NCBI RefSeq assembly: GCF_900114735.1
Contig: NZ_FOUA01000002.1
Location: forward strand, 62,001-126,000
Source of the DNA: Halopseudomonas bauzanensis
Lineage (GTDB): Bacteria > Pseudomonadota > Gammaproteobacteria > Pseudomonadales > Pseudomonadaceae
Direction of reading: 5' to 3'
DNA: 64,000 nt
The notes below the pieces were generated by a model. It was not told the DNA's origin. It worked only from the letters and a program-made list of their open reading frames with translations, and searched no databases. Each line of letters begins with the position of its first letter. Within the stretch, counting starts at the first letter, position 1. Shown here piece after piece: positions 28,596 to 38,060 of the stretch. The translations under genes were made by a program, and so were the position numbers.

Positions 28596-29728
28596 TTTCA
28601 CTGCCGCCGCTGGCTGCGTACGTCCACATCCCCTGGTGCGTGCGCAAGTGCCCGTACTGCGATTTCAACTCGCACACCCACCAGGGCGGCCTGCCGGAAG
28701 ACGCCTATATCGATGCGCTGATCGCCGATCTGGAGCAGGATCTGCCGGACACCGGCGGGCGCGAACTGGTATCGATATTCTTCGGCGGCGGTACGCCGAG
28801 CCTGTTCTCAGCAGCCAGCCTTGGCCGGCTGCTGGAGGCCATGCAGCAACGGCTGCGCTTTGCCGATGATATCGAGATCACCCTGGAGGCCAACCCGGGC
28901 ACCTTCGAACAGGCCAAGTTCCATGATTACCGCGCCGCCGGAATCAACCGCCTGTCCATCGGCATCCAGAGCTTCAACCCAACGCACCTCAAGGCGCTGG
29001 GCCGCATCCATGATGACCGCGAGGCGCTGGCAGCGGTCGATATGGCCCGCCGCGCCGGCTTCGACAATCTCAATCTGGACCTAATGCATGGCCTGCCGCA
29101 GCAAACCCTGGAGCAGGCGCTGGCTGATATCGAGCAAGCCATTGCATTGGGGCCAGAACACCTGTCCTGGTATCAGCTGACGCTCGAACCCAACACCGTG
29201 TTCTACTCCAGACCGCCGACCCTGCCGGAAGATGATGTGCTGTGGGATATCCAGGAAGCCGGGCAGACTCGACTGGCCGAGACCGGCTACGCCCAGTATG
29301 AAATCTCCGCCTACGCACGGGATAACCGCCGCGCCCGGCACAACCTCAACTACTGGCAGTACGGTGATTTCCTTGGTATCGGCGCCGGCGCCCATGGCAA
29401 ATTCACCCACGCCGATGGCCGCATCGAGCGCTACTGGAAGACCCGCCAGCCGAAGGATTATCTGAATTCAGACAAGGCTTACCGCGCCGGCAACAAGATC
29501 CTCAGCGCCGCAGAGATTCCCTTCGACTTCCTGATGAATGCCCTGCGCCTGGTCGATGGCGTGCCCAGCGCCTGGTATGCAGAGCGCACCGGGCAGCCCC
29601 TCGCCGATATCGCTCCGCTGCTGGATCGCGCCGTGGAACGCGGTCTGCTGGAGCCGTGGCAGCAACACCTGCGCCCCACCGCGCAGGGCCGGCTATTCCT
29701 CAACGATCTGCTGGAAATGTTTCTCTAG
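28592..29728 (+). CDS. hemW: Radical SAM heme chaperone HemW
   Basis: A 378-residue radical SAM protein. The cluster motif CVRKCPYC lies near residue 16, followed by [11 protein letters not shown] and the HemN_C wing domain near the C-terminus. It is related to HemN (oxygen-independent coproporphyrinogen oxidase), but the absence of the extra HemN cysteine and the position after rdgB point to HemW, which binds heme and delivers it to respiratory enzymes. It starts with GTG overlapping the rdgB stop (GTGA). Confidence 0.93.
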   Translation: MISLPPLAAYVHIPWCVRKCPYCDFNSHTHQGGLPEDAYIDALIADLEQDLPDTGGRELVSIFFGGGTPSLFSAASLGRLLEAMQQRLRFADDIEITLEANPGTFEQAKFHDYRAAGINRLSIGIQSFNPTHLKALGRIHDDREALAAVDMARRAGFDNLNLDLMHGLPQQTLEQALADIEQAIALGPEHLSWYQLTLEPNTVFYSRPPTLPEDDVLWDIQEAGQTRLAETGYAQYEISAYARDNRRARHNLNYWQYGDFLGIGAGAHGKFTHADGRIERYWKTRQPKDYLNSDKAYRAGNKILSAAEIPFDFLMNALRLVDGVPSAWYAERTGQPLADIAPLLDRAVERGLLEPWQQHLRPTAQGRLFLNDLLEMFL

Positions 29729-29783
29729 GGCCTGCGCCAACCTCATCCGCCCGCGAACCACGACCATCGCGGGTGGCACTGAT

Positions 29784-29802
29784 CCGGGGTGTAGCACCCC
29801 GG
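29784..29802. repeat. Palindromic GGGGTGT-type intergenic repeat, copy 1
   Basis: The 19-base palindrome CCGGGGTGTAGCACCCCGG lies between hemW and the alcohol dehydrogenase. A near copy is at 47844-47861. Just upstream (29751-29772) is another hairpin with a 6-bp stem. Either could terminate hemW transcription, but no U-run follows. Confidence 0.55.
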
Positions 29803-29953
29803 TCGGCGTTCGGAGTACGCCATGCGGCATCGCGGTCCCGGCCATAGGCAAGTATTCACAACCTCCAATGTGTCCCGCCTACGCTTGCCGCCTCGCGCCC
29901 ATGCTCCTACAGTGGTTGCTCATCAAACCATTGTCCGCGACCACGAGGTGCCC

Positions 29954-31114
29954 ATGTCATCCTTCAGCTTCGCCACCACCGCCCGCATCCTCTGCGAAAC
30001 CGGCGCCGCCAGCCGCCTTGCGCAACTGTGCCGGGAGCGGGACGCGCAGCGGGTATTGATCGTTACCGACCCCGGCATCACCCAACTGGGCCTGCTGGGC
30101 GATGTGCTGCCAGGCTTCGCCGATACCGGCATGAGCGTGGAGGTGTTCGATCAGGTAGTGGCCGATCCGCCGGAGGAAGTGGTTTTCGCCGCCGTGCACC
30201 AGGCGCAGGCGATGAATGCGCAACTGATCATCGGTTTTGGTGGCGGCAGCTCGATGGACGTGGCCAAGCTGGTCGCCCTGCTGGCCCATCCGCATACTTC
30301 CCAAAGCCTGAACGAGATCTATGGTGTGGATAACGCACGGGGTCAGCGACTACCGCTGATCCAGGTACCGACCACCGCGGGTACCGGCTCGGAGGTCACT
30401 CAGATTGCCATTATCACTACCGGCGAAACCACCAAATCCGGGGTAGTCTCGCCGCTGCTGCTGCCGGATCTGGCAGTGCTGGATGCCGAACTGACTCTCG
30501 GACTGCCGCCGGCGGTTACCGCCGCCACCGGCATTGACGCCATGGTGCATGCCATCGAGGCCTATACCAGCAAGCTGAAGAAGAATCCGCTGTCCGACAT
30601 GTTGGCGCGCAAAGCCCTGCGCCTGCTGGCGAATAACCTGGACGAGGCGGTGCACAACGGTAGCAATCGTGACGCCCGTCAGGCCATGATGCTGGGCTCG
30701 TTGTTGGCCGGCCAAGCCTTTGCCAATGCCCCGGTGGCCGCAGTGCATGCGCTGGCCTATCCGCTGGGCGGGCATTTCCATATTCCCCATGGCCTATCCA
30801 ATGCTCTGGTGCTGCCCAGCGTGGTTGCCTTCAATGCTCCCGCGACCGAGTCCCTGTACGCCGAACTGGCGCCGCTGCTGGTGCCGGATTGCCAGCCGGG
30901 TGACGCCGCGAGCCTGACCGACCAGTTGATTACCGCCCTCTCGCAGCTCAGCCCCCGCTGCAACCTGCCCAGCCGGCTGCGTGATGCCGGCGTGCCGGAA
31001 AGCAGCCTGGAGCTGCTGGCCAGCGAGGCGATGCTGCAGCAGCGGTTGCTGGTGAACAACCCGCGCGAGGTCACCGAGGCGGATGCCCTGGCGATCTATC
31101 GGCAGGCGTATTGA
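29954..31114 (+). CDS. Iron-containing alcohol dehydrogenase
   Basis: A 386-residue group III (Fe-dependent) alcohol dehydrogenase. The NAD-binding loop IIGFGGGSSMDVAK and the family signature PTTAGTGSEVTQIAII are clear. The metal ligands lie in ATGIDAMVHAIEAY and in HALAYPLGGHFHIPHGLSNA. It oxidises a primary or short-chain alcohol or reduces an aldehyde; the substrate is unknown. The ATG at 29954 follows a GAGG sequence and gives the normal family N-terminus (FATTARILCETGAA). It is flanked on both sides by repeat-bearing gaps and is not in an obvious operon. Confidence 0.88.
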   Translation: MSSFSFATTARILCETGAASRLAQLCRERDAQRVLIVTDPGITQLGLLGDVLPGFADTGMSVEVFDQVVADPPEEVVFAAVHQAQAMNAQLIIGFGGGSSMDVAKLVALLAHPHTSQSLNEIYGVDNARGQRLPLIQVPTTAGTGSEVTQIAIITTGETTKSGVVSPLLLPDLAVLDAELTLGLPPAVTAATGIDAMVHAIEAYTSKLKKNPLSDMLARKALRLLANNLDEAVHNGSNRDARQAMMLGSLLAGQAFANAPVAAVHALAYPLGGHFHIPHGLSNALVLPSVVAFNAPATESLYAELAPLLVPDCQPGDAASLTDQLITALSQLSPRCNLPSRLRDAGVPESSLELLASEAMLQQRLLVNNPREVTEADALAIYRQAY

Positions 31115-31138
31115 TTAAACGCATTAGCGGGGGTTTCT

Positions 31139-31205
31139 GGGAGGTTCGAGCACCAGCTCGTACCTTGACGTGCGCTGCTACTCCGCGCATCGAGCTGGCG
31201 CTCGA
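31139..31205. repeat. TCGAGC palindromic repeat, copy A
   Basis: The left arm, 31139-31164, is the exact reverse complement of 32785-32810. The right arm, CGAGCTGGCGCTCGA (31191-31205), is nearly the complement of part of the left arm. Each arm is itself quasi-palindromic (TCGAGC, ACCA, GCTCG). This resembles paired REP/BIME-type units. It lies downstream of the alcohol dehydrogenase. Confidence 0.75.
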
Positions 31206-31251
31206 CGCACCCAGTGAAGCTTAACCAGCGTGCGTGACATCAACCCCACTA

Positions 31252-31286
31252 GCCGGGATGGAACCCGGCCGGGCCGCGACCGGCCC
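31252..31286. repeat. Two small GC hairpins before the thioesterase gene
   Basis: GCCGGGATGGAACCCGGC (31252-31269) and GGGCCGCGACCGGCCC (31271-31286) form adjacent hairpins, followed by CTCCAT. A hairpin followed by the same CTCCAT occurs at 32873-32892. They sit about 25 bases before the thioesterase start and may affect its leader. Confidence 0.45.
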
Positions 31287-31309
31287 TCCATTTAATCGAG
31301 ACACTCAGC

Positions 31310-31741
31310 ATGACCACCAAACCCCAACGCACCGATTATCCCTACCTGCACCCGATCACCACCCGCTGGCACGACAACGACATCTATGGCCATATCAACA
31401 ACGTCACCTATTACGCGTTCTTCGACAGCGCAGTGAACAGCTGGCTGATCAATGAGGGCGGGCTGGATATCCATGACGGGGAGCAGGTGGCTTTTGTGGT
31501 GAGTTCCGGCTGCGATTACTTCGCGCCAGTGGCCTTTCCCGAGCCGATCGAGATTGGTGTACGTGTGGCCAAGCTGGGCAACAGTTCAGTGCACTACGAA
31601 CTGGCCCTGTTCAAGGAGGGAACGGCCGAAGCCTGCGCCGCCGGGCGCTTCGTGCATGTATTTGTCGAACGCGCCAGCAACCGCGCCTGCCCGATCCCAC
31701 CGGGGCCGCGCGCGGCACTGGAACGCTTGCTGCTCAGCTGA
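31310..31741 (+). CDS. 4HBT hotdog-fold acyl-CoA thioesterase
   Basis: A 143-residue single hotdog-domain protein. The N-terminal RWHDNDIYGHINNVTYYAFFD matches the 4-hydroxybenzoyl-CoA thioesterase type active-site helix with its conserved aspartate. It probably hydrolyses an acyl-CoA to free acid and CoA; the natural substrate is unknown. Its stop directly abuts the stop of the convergent enoyl-CoA hydratase gene, and both products act on acyl-CoA, suggesting related metabolism. Confidence 0.86.
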   Translation: MTTKPQRTDYPYLHPITTRWHDNDIYGHINNVTYYAFFDSAVNSWLINEGGLDIHDGEQVAFVVSSGCDYFAPVAFPEPIEIGVRVAKLGNSSVHYELALFKEGTAEACAAGRFVHVFVERASNRACPIPPGPRAALERLLLS

Positions 31742-32602
31742 TTACTTGAACGGACGCTCTTCCCACCAGGGGAAGAACTCGGGACGGTCCTGGCTGGTGC
31801 TGAGCTTGAACTCGGGGGCGCGCTTTTCCAGGAAAGAACGCACACCTTCCTTCGCATCCTCCGATTCGCCCATGAAGGCAATCGCCCGGGAGTCGACCTT
31901 GTGCGCTTCCATCGGGTGGTCAGCACCGAGCATCCGCCACATCAGCTGCCGGTTGAGCAGCGCTGACATGGGCGAAGTATTATCCGCAATCTCCCGGGCC
32001 AGCTCGTAGGCCGCCGGCAGCAACTCATCCGGTTCGTGGATACTGCGGACCAGCCCGCCCTTGAGCGCTTCCTCGGCGCTGAATACCCGGCCGGTATGGA
32101 TCCACTCAGCAGCCTGCATGGGGCCGACAAGGCGCGGCAGGAACCAGCTGGAACAGGCCTCCATGGTGATACCCCGACGAGCGAAGACGAAGCCAAACTT
32201 GGCGTTGGTCGAGGCCAGACGGATATCCATCGGCAAGGTCATGGTTACGCCGACACCTACCGCCGCGCCGTTGAAGGCACCGATCACCGGCTTGGTGCAC
32301 TCGTAGATACGCAGCGACACGGTACCACCGCCATCGCGCAGATCCGCGCCTTCCGGCTGATCGGTACGGGTGTGGCGGTTGAAGGTATCACCGCCCTTCT
32401 CCAGGTCGGCACCCGCGCAGAAAGCGCGGCCGGCGCCGGTCATTATGATTACCCGTACCGCATCGTCGGCGTCCGCTGCATCAAAGGCGGCGAGCAGCTC
32501 ACGACGCATGGGGCCATTGAAGGCGTTCATCCGGTCAGGGCGGTTGAGGGTCAGGGTGAGAATGCCATCCTGTACCTGATAATCGAGGGTTTCAAATTGC
32601 AT
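31742..32602 (-). CDS. Enoyl-CoA hydratase/isomerase family protein
   Basis: A 286-residue crotonase-superfamily protein. Oxyanion-hole segments are TGAGRAFCAGADLEKGG and FNGAAVGVGVTMTLPMDIRLA; a glutamate/glycine segment RRGITMEACSSWFLPRLVG follows. It is a likely 2-enoyl-CoA hydratase, but crotonases cover isomerase, dehalogenase and other reactions, so the precise reaction is open. It is longer than the typical 257 residues through an insert near DTFNRHTRTDQPEGADLRD. Convergent with the thioesterase. Confidence 0.88.
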   Translation of the reverse strand: MQFETLDYQVQDGILTLTLNRPDRMNAFNGPMRRELLAAFDAADADDAVRVIIMTGAGRAFCAGADLEKGGDTFNRHTRTDQPEGADLRDGGGTVSLRIYECTKPVIGAFNGAAVGVGVTMTLPMDIRLASTNAKFGFVFARRGITMEACSSWFLPRLVGPMQAAEWIHTGRVFSAEEALKGGLVRSIHEPDELLPAAYELAREIADNTSPMSALLNRQLMWRMLGADHPMEAHKVDSRAIAFMGESEDAKEGVRSFLEKRAPEFKLSTSQDRPEFFPWWEERPFK

Positions 32603-32717
32603 GGGGACTCCGCAGATAATTGTTCTGGATGGGAGTCAGTGTAGGTAGCTGGGCCATCTGCGGCCATTACTCTTGGTGACCGCTATGTAGGACCATAGGC
32701 AGAGCAGATAAACCCCT

Positions 32718-32810
32718 GGGAACGTCGAGCACCGGCTCGATGAATAAAGCCCGAACACCACATCAGCGTATCCTGCCGCTCCCAGGTACGAGCTGGTGCT
32801 CGAACCTCCC
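32718..32810. repeat. TCGAGC palindromic repeat, copy B, in a 300-bp gap
   Basis: The gap 32603-32902 between the enoyl-CoA hydratase and trmB contains no plausible gene. It holds GTCGAGCACCGGCTCGA (32724-32740) and a right arm at 32785-32810 that is the exact reverse complement of the left arm of copy A. Downstream, 32873-32892 forms a 7-bp hairpin (GGGCGAG/CTCGCCC) 11 bases past the trmB stop, a possible terminator. The promoter of the hydratase gene should lie near 32610-32680. Confidence 0.75.
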
Positions 32811-32902
32811 GGGAACAGCGTCCCGGAAGGCCGGATTTCATCCCCGTCAGCGATAATTCGTGCGGCAACAGTGGGCGAGGTGAAACTCGCCCCTCCATAG
32901 AA

Positions 32903-33628
32903 TCAATCGATTCGCTCGAACTTCAGGTCCCACACACCATGTCCAAGCCGCTCACCGCGCTTCTCGAATTTGGTGATCGGGCGCTCATCCGGGCGCGGGA
33001 TGAAGGTGCCGTCGGCTGCCTGGTTGCGGTAGCCCGGCGCAACGCTCATGACCTCGAGCATCTGTTCGGCGTAATGTTCCCAGTCGGTGGCCATATGCAA
33101 CACACCGCCGATGCGCAGCTTGCGTCGCACCAGCTCGGCGAAGGCCGGCTGCACGATGCGCCGCTTGTTGTGCTTTTTCTTGTGCCAGGGGTCGGGGAAG
33201 AACAGCAGCAACCGGTCGAGGCTACCGTCGGGGATGGCCTGGTTCAGCACTTCGATGGCGTCGCAGTCATATACCCGGACATTTTCCAGGCCGGCATTGA
33301 GCACGCCGTTGAGCAACGCACCCACACCAGGGCGATGCACTTCAATACCGATGAAGTCCTGCTCAGGCGCCGCCTGGGCCATCTCCAACAGGGAGTGCCC
33401 CATACCGAAGCCAATTTCCAGAGTGCGCGGCGCCTGCCGACCGAACACCTGGTCAAGATCCAGTAGGCCGCCGGCCAGGCTCAGACCGAACAGCGGCCAG
33501 CCCTTTTCCACGCCCCGCTGCTGGCCTTCGGTCATGCGCCCCGCCCGCATCACGAAACTGCGAATGGCGCGCCGCGGCTGGCCGTCTTCTGGCTGCTCGG
33601 GCTGCTGATTCTCGTTCACGTCATTCAT
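32903..33628 (-). CDS. trmB: tRNA (guanine-N7-)-methyltransferase
   Basis: A 241-residue SAM-dependent enzyme forming 7-methylguanosine at position 46 of tRNAs. The SAM loop is [16 protein letters not shown], followed by [15 protein letters not shown] and the catalytic/substrate region [18 protein letters not shown]. An ATG at 33628 overlaps the thiG end by eight bases and gives the usual short acidic, glutamine-rich N-terminus. It is downstream of thiS-thiG on the same strand, a common pseudomonad order. Confidence 0.95.
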   Translation of the reverse strand: MNDVNENQQPEQPEDGQPRRAIRSFVMRAGRMTEGQQRGVEKGWPLFGLSLAGGLLDLDQVFGRQAPRTLEIGFGMGHSLLEMAQAAPEQDFIGIEVHRPGVGALLNGVLNAGLENVRVYDCDAIEVLNQAIPDGSLDRLLLFFPDPWHKKKHNKRRIVQPAFAELVRRKLRIGGVLHMATDWEHYAEQMLEVMSVAPGYRNQAADGTFIPRPDERPITKFEKRGERLGHGVWDLKFERID

Positions 33629-34421
33629 TTCCGACAAAGGTACCTTCCCAGGGTGAAGAGGCCGCGGCATACAGACGACGCGGCATGCGGCCAGCCAGAT
33701 AAGCGCCGCGACCAGCCAGCACTGCGTGTTTCATCGCCTCGGCCATCAGCACCGGCTTCTGGGCACCGGCGATAGCCGTGTTCATCAGCACACCGGCACA
33801 GCCCAGCTCCATGGCGATGGTGGCATCCGATGCGGTACCGACACCGGCATCGACCAGAATCGGCACGGTCGCTTCTTCGAGGATGATGCGCAGGTTGTAG
33901 GGATTGCAGATACCCAGACCGGAGCCGATCAGACCGGCCAGCGGCATCACTGCAACGCAGCCGATCTCGGCCAACTGGCGGGCAATGATCGGATCATCAC
34001 TGGTGTAGACCATGACATCAAAACCGTCCTTGACCAGCACTTCGGCGGCCTTGATGGTTTCCACCACGTTGGGGAACAGGGTCTTCTGATCGGCCAGCAC
34101 TTCCAGCTTGACCAGATTGCGCCCGTCCAGCAGCTCGCGGGCCAGGCGGCAGGTGCGCACGGCGTCTTCAGCGGTGAAACAGCCCGCGGTATTGGGCAGG
34201 ATGGTGTAACGATCCGGTGGGATGACATCCAGCAGGTTGGCCTCACCGGGGTTCTGGCCGATATTGGTTCGGCGAACGGCCACCGTGACGATCTCCGCGC
34301 CCGAGGCTTCGATTGCATCCCGCGTTTCGTCCATATCCTTATACTTTCCGGTGCCGACCAGAAGACGGGAACGGTAACGAACGCCGGCAATTTCCAGCGC
34401 ATCTTGCTGCATATTTGTCAT
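33621..34421 (-). CDS. thiG: Thiazole synthase
   Basis: A 266-residue TIM-barrel enzyme forming the thiazole phosphate of thiamine from deoxyxylulose phosphate, ThiS thiocarboxylate and an imine. The substrate-forming lysine is in [13 protein letters not shown]. Conserved segments are [33 protein letters not shown] and [14 protein letters not shown]. It is 17 bases after thiS, its sulfur carrier. No TPP riboswitch is recognisable upstream. Confidence 0.96.
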   Translation of the reverse strand: MTNMQQDALEIAGVRYRSRLLVGTGKYKDMDETRDAIEASGAEIVTVAVRRTNIGQNPGEANLLDVIPPDRYTILPNTAGCFTAEDAVRTCRLARELLDGRNLVKLEVLADQKTLFPNVVETIKAAEVLVKDGFDVMVYTSDDPIIARQLAEIGCVAVMPLAGLIGSGLGICNPYNLRIILEEATVPILVDAGVGTASDATIAMELGCAGVLMNTAIAGAQKPVLMAEAMKHAVLAGRGAYLAGRMPRRLYAAASSPWEGTFVGNE

Positions 34422-34438
34422 GGGTATCTCCGCTGCGG

Positions 34439-34639
34439 CTAGCCGCCGCCAATGGCGTGAACGATTTCGACCCGGTCACCGTCGTTCAGACGTGTGTCGG
34501 CATACTGGCTACGCGGCACGATCTCCAGATTCAGCTCGACGGCCAGTCGCTTGCCGGTCAATCCCAGGCGCTCGACCAGTTCGGCCAGGCTGATGGAGGA
34601 ATCGAGAGGATGGGCTTCGCCATTCAGTTGGATCTGCAT
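34439..34639 (-). CDS. thiS: Sulfur carrier protein ThiS
   Basis: A 66-residue beta-grasp sulfur carrier. It ends in [10 protein letters not shown]; the C-terminal glycine is adenylated and thiocarboxylated before giving sulfur to ThiG. The short N-terminal [12 protein letters not shown] fits the family. It lies directly before thiG. Confidence 0.94.
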   Translation of the reverse strand: MQIQLNGEAHPLDSSISLAELVERLGLTGKRLAVELNLEIVPRSQYADTRLNDGDRVEIVHAIGGG

Positions 34640-34727
34640 GGAACAACTCGATGAATTCAGGAATCAGGCTGGGCATGATAGCGTGAAACAGCCCGGTCTG
34701 CCTATTGTTGGGGCTCCGCGAGCGCAC

Positions 34728-35099
34728 TCACAGCGACCGCCAGACCCCCAGCCCAAAGCACACCCAGGCCGCGAGAAAACACACCCCGCCGATCGGTGTG
34801 ACAATACCCAGCCGCAAACCACCGAGCGTCATCAGGTACAGGCTGCCGGAGAACAACAGAATACCCACCACGAACAGTGCTCCGGAGGTCTTGAACAGCA
34901 GGCTCTCGGGCCAGCGCAGCAGCAACAACGCCACGCCGATCAGCGCTGCCGTGTGCCATAACTGATACTGCACCCCGGTCTGAAATACACCCAGCATGTT
35001 TTCCGGCAGACGACTGCGCAAGGCGTGCGCGGCGAAGGCGCCCAACGCCACACCGGTAAAGCCGCTGAGCGAGGCCAGCAACAACAGGATCTTGGCCAT
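34728..35099 (-). CDS. DUF423 family membrane protein
   Basis: A 123-residue inner-membrane protein with four hydrophobic segments (about 3-22, 42-60, 68-90 and 96-118). The N-terminal ASLSGFTGVALGAFAAHALRS and GVQYQLWHTAALIGVALL are diagnostic of DUF423 (YgdD-like). The function is unknown. ATG at 35099 gives the usual start. It is divergent from mtgA. Confidence 0.88.
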   Translation of the reverse strand: MAKILLLLASLSGFTGVALGAFAAHALRSRLPENMLGVFQTGVQYQLWHTAALIGVALLLLRWPESLLFKTSGALFVVGILLFSGSLYLMTLGGLRLGIVTPIGGVCFLAAWVCFGLGVWRSL

Positions 35100-35188
35100 C
35101 AATGAAGACTCCGGCTCGATGGGTTTATACTGCGACACATTCTATACCACCCGATACCACCGCTGTTGCCGGCAGACGAGCCAACCCA

Positions 35189-35941
35189 TTGAAGACGATT
35201 TTGCGCAAAACCGCCAAATGGCTGCTGATTCTCCTGTTATTGAGCCTGCTCCCGGTACTCCTGTTTCGCTGGGTGCCGGTGCCTGGCTCGATGCTGATGC
35301 TCGAGCGCTGGGTCGAAACCCGCAGTGACGACCGACAGGTGGACTTCCAGAAGCGCTGGCTGCCCTACCGCGCCATCCCCGATAACATCAAGATGGCGGT
35401 GATCGCCGCCGAAGACCAGCGTTTCGCCGAGCATCACGGCTTCGATATCAGGGCCATCCAGGCCGCGATTGAGCATAACCAGCGCGGCGGCAGTCTGCGC
35501 GGGGCCAGTACTCTGAGTCAGCAGGTGGCGAAAAACCTGTTTCTCTGGTCCGATCGCAGCTGGCTGCGCAAAGGCCTCGAATCCTGGTTCACTCTGGCCA
35601 TCGAAACGCTCTGGCCCAAACAGCGGATTCTCGAGGTGTATCTGAATATCGTCGAGTGGGATGAGGGCGTGTTCGGTATCAGCGCCGCAGCGCAGCATCA
35701 CTTTGGGATAGCCGCTGGCGTTTTGTCCGACCAACAGGCCGCTCAGCTGGCCGCCGTACTGCCCAACCCGCGCCGCTGGAGCGCCGCCAGCCCACCGCCC
35801 CATGCGCTGCAGCGCAGCCGATGGATCCGGCAACAGTCCCGGCAATTGGGCGGCGCCCATTATCTACGACAGATGGAAGCCGGAGGAGATTGGCCGCAAT
35901 GGCTGACCCTGAGCCACTGGCAGCAGCAACTGAACAAGTAA
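35189..35941 (+). CDS. mtgA: Monofunctional biosynthetic peptidoglycan transglycosylase
   Basis: About 250 residues: a short N-terminal membrane anchor (WLLILLLLSLLPVLLFRWV) and a GT51 glycosyltransferase domain polymerising lipid II. Catalytic motifs are AVIAAEDQRFAEHHGFD, RGASTLSQQVAKNLFLW and LEVYLNIVEWDEGVFGI. The start is uncertain. The TTG at 35189 gives a normal N-terminus (MKTILRKTAKWLLI); an ATG at 35102 would abut the divergent DUF423 start and leave no room for a promoter. Confidence 0.9.
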   Translation: MKTILRKTAKWLLILLLLSLLPVLLFRWVPVPGSMLMLERWVETRSDDRQVDFQKRWLPYRAIPDNIKMAVIAAEDQRFAEHHGFDIRAIQAAIEHNQRGGSLRGASTLSQQVAKNLFLWSDRSWLRKGLESWFTLAIETLWPKQRILEVYLNIVEWDEGVFGISAAAQHHFGIAAGVLSDQQAAQLAAVLPNPRRWSAASPPPHALQRSRWIRQQSRQLGGAHYLRQMEAGGDWPQWLTLSHWQQQLNK

Positions 35942-36040
35942 TAGCGATGCCGTAGATAGCTCAGGCTTGCAACATGACGGGCGGCCCGCGAGGTTCGTCA
36001 GGCAGCTTTATTCGCAGGAGACTCTTTGCGAAGGTGCCCG

Positions 36041-37087
36041 CTAATACCGCGCCAGCCAATTACCCAACTCACTGGGCAACAAGCCGGTCCAGCGGCGTAG
36101 GGATCGGCGGAAGTTGGCCCGGTCATTGAAGTTGAGGTAGTCGGCAACTTCATCGCTGGAGTAGCCGCGACTTTGATACAGCTCCATGGCGACACGGGCG
36201 CGAGCATGGTCCAGTTGCTGCTGAAAGCCGGTGCCGTGCTTCTGCAGCTTGCGCTTGAGCGTGGCCGGGCTCATGCCGAAGGTCTCAGCCACGCCTTCCA
36301 GCCGCAGCGGCTGTCGCACCTGTGCCACCAGATGATCATGCAGGCCATCCAGCAGACTGCAGGTAGCAGGCAGCGCCATCAGCATCTTCAACCCTTCCTG
36401 TTCGGCCACCTGCCCGGCGGTAACCGAGGCGCTGGCCCAGAGGTGATGCAGACAGCTGCGTGGCAGGCACATCTGGTTCAGCGGGCTGGCAAAGCGTAGC
36501 TCTTCTCCCAGGTGCACCCAATACTGCTCGATATGGCGCGGCTGCGCGTGGGCCAGATGAAAGGTCCAGGGCAGACGCTGCCCCGACAGCCATTGGCTCA
36601 TGCCGGTCACTGCGGCCATGCTGGCCTCGACCAGAAATATGCTCTGGTCGTCAGCGCCAAAGCTGTCACCCCAATCCAGCCAGATGTAGCGCTCATCCAC
36701 CCGCAGCCGCAGCCGCAGCAGCGGCCAGAGCAGGGGCTGTAATCGCACCAGCCGCTCCAGCGCATCCTGTAGATCAGCCGCATGACTCAAGGCGTGACTG
36801 GCCGCGCCGTAGTGCCCGGGCAACCACTGCTGACCCAGCAGAAAGCTGGTGTCATCAGCCTGCAGTTGCTGCTGCAGATTCTCGATCATACGCAGGAACT
36901 GCTGCGGACTGATCAGCCGATTACCGGTGAGAATATCCTCATGGAACAGCCCGGTGCCCTGTAACAAACGGTGGGCATTCACTCCCCGGCCCAGCGCCAG
37001 ATCAATCAGGCTGGCAGGCTGATAGTGCGCCGGGATGAAGCGCGTAGTGCACTCCAGCCAGCGGTCGCTGCGCTCTGTCCTAACCAT
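36041..37087 (-). CDS. AraC-family regulator with arabinose-type N-terminal domain
   Basis: A 348-residue regulator. The N-terminal two thirds resemble the Arabinose_bd (OruR/ArgR-like) ligand region, with VNAHRLLQGTGL and FLLGQQWLPGHYGAASHALSHA (in parts). The C-terminal double helix-turn-helix has VAETFGMSPATLKRKLQ and SSDEVADYLNFNDRANFRRSLRRWTG. It overlaps the preceding GGDEF gene by eight bases, so the two are co-transcribed, divergently from the TonB receptor and phytase operon. It may regulate that operon. The ligand is unknown. Confidence 0.86.
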   Translation of the reverse strand: MVRTERSDRWLECTTRFIPAHYQPASLIDLALGRGVNAHRLLQGTGLFHEDILTGNRLISPQQFLRMIENLQQQLQADDTSFLLGQQWLPGHYGAASHALSHAADLQDALERLVRLQPLLWPLLRLRLRVDERYIWLDWGDSFGADDQSIFLVEASMAAVTGMSQWLSGQRLPWTFHLAHAQPRHIEQYWVHLGEELRFASPLNQMCLPRSCLHHLWASASVTAGQVAEQEGLKMLMALPATCSLLDGLHDHLVAQVRQPLRLEGVAETFGMSPATLKRKLQKHGTGFQQQLDHARARVAMELYQSRGYSSDEVADYLNFNDRANFRRSLRRWTGLLPSELGNWLARY

Positions 37088-37997
37088 AGCGCACCGTCAG
37101 GTTCTGCTTGGCCCGGGCCATGGTTATGTTCATCCGCTCCAGCAGGGTTGCCGGATCCTCATCACGGGCCATCAGCGCAACCACGCTGGCTGACAGCTCC
37201 AGACGTTCGCCCTGGGCACGGCTCTTGTAAGCCAGGCTGCGCACCGCCTGTTCAAGCTCCTCAGCCAATATCTGGGCCTGGCGCTCGCCGGTATGCGGCA
37301 GGATGATCACAAAGCGATCGCCCGCCAGCCGGCAAAGCAGATCATGTGTACGCAGATTGAGCAGCATGAGTTGCGTCAGCACCTGCAGCAACCTGTCTCC
37401 TTCGGCGTACCCGTATTCGCGATTGACCCGGGAGAAGGCGTTCATATCCAGCATGATCAGCGACACTGGCTGCTGCTGCGCCGCCGCATCCGCCAGTGTC
37501 AGTTGTAGTTGTGCCCGCAGATAATTGGCATCTCCCAGCGGGGTCAGCTTGTCGAACTGGCGATGTTCCCGAAACACCCGCTCGCGGTTGCGCATCTGCT
37601 CGTTGATTGCCAGCTGTTCCTGATGCCAGTGGAAGATGCCGAGGGTCATGAGGATGAAGCCAATGGGCATGGGGCCCGATTCCAGCCAGCCATCCCAGGT
37701 CACGGCGTCGGGTAATGCCACGAATTCGTCAACAGTATCCATGAACAGACTGAAGAACAGGCAGGCCAGCCCCATGAACAGCAGATTGGTCACATAGCCG
37801 GCCGGTCGGCTCTTGAGCAGCAGGCCAAGCCAGGTAAGCAGCAATAGGGCCGAGCCCCCTTCCCCGGCGATATCCAGCCAGTCCCAGTCGGCCACCGGCT
37901 TGATCTCACCGGCCAGCAGATGCAGCAACAGGCCGGTGTTCGCCGTCATCAGCAGGCCGGTGAGCTTGAAACGATGCATCGCAAGCATGGATGTCAT
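37080..37997 (-). CDS. Membrane GGDEF-domain protein with degenerate active site
   Basis: About 305 residues. The N-terminal third contains several hydrophobic segments (about 12-30, 40-62, 70-90 and 105-125), then a GGDEF domain from about residue 150. The active-site signature reads AGDRF, not GGDEF, replacing the fourth-position glutamate with arginine, which usually abolishes diguanylate cyclase activity. The product-binding I-site RxxD is kept as RTHD exactly five residues before the motif, so the protein may be a c-di-GMP sensor. I chose ATG at 37997, preceded by AAGGAG. It is transcribed with the AraC-type gene. Confidence 0.84.
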   Translation of the reverse strand: MTSMLAMHRFKLTGLLMTANTGLLLHLLAGEIKPVADWDWLDIAGEGGSALLLLTWLGLLLKSRPAGYVTNLLFMGLACLFFSLFMDTVDEFVALPDAVTWDGWLESGPMPIGFILMTLGIFHWHQEQLAINEQMRNRERVFREHRQFDKLTPLGDANYLRAQLQLTLADAAAQQQPVSLIMLDMNAFSRVNREYGYAEGDRLLQVLTQLMLLNLRTHDLLCRLAGDRFVIILPHTGERQAQILAEELEQAVRSLAYKSRAQGERLELSASVVALMARDEDPATLLERMNITMARAKQNLTVRYG

Positions 37998-38060
37998 AAG
38001 CAATTCTCCTTACTGCCGGCCAGCTAAGCAGCTGGATGTGACAATCCGGTGGCAACGCGG

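Noticed and set aside
34640..34727. TPP riboswitch before thiS
   Set aside because: The 88 bases contain no CUGAGA-like conserved element or thi-box fold.
37080..37997. Active diguanylate cyclase
   Set aside because: AGDRF lacks the catalytic glutamate, so activity should not be asserted.
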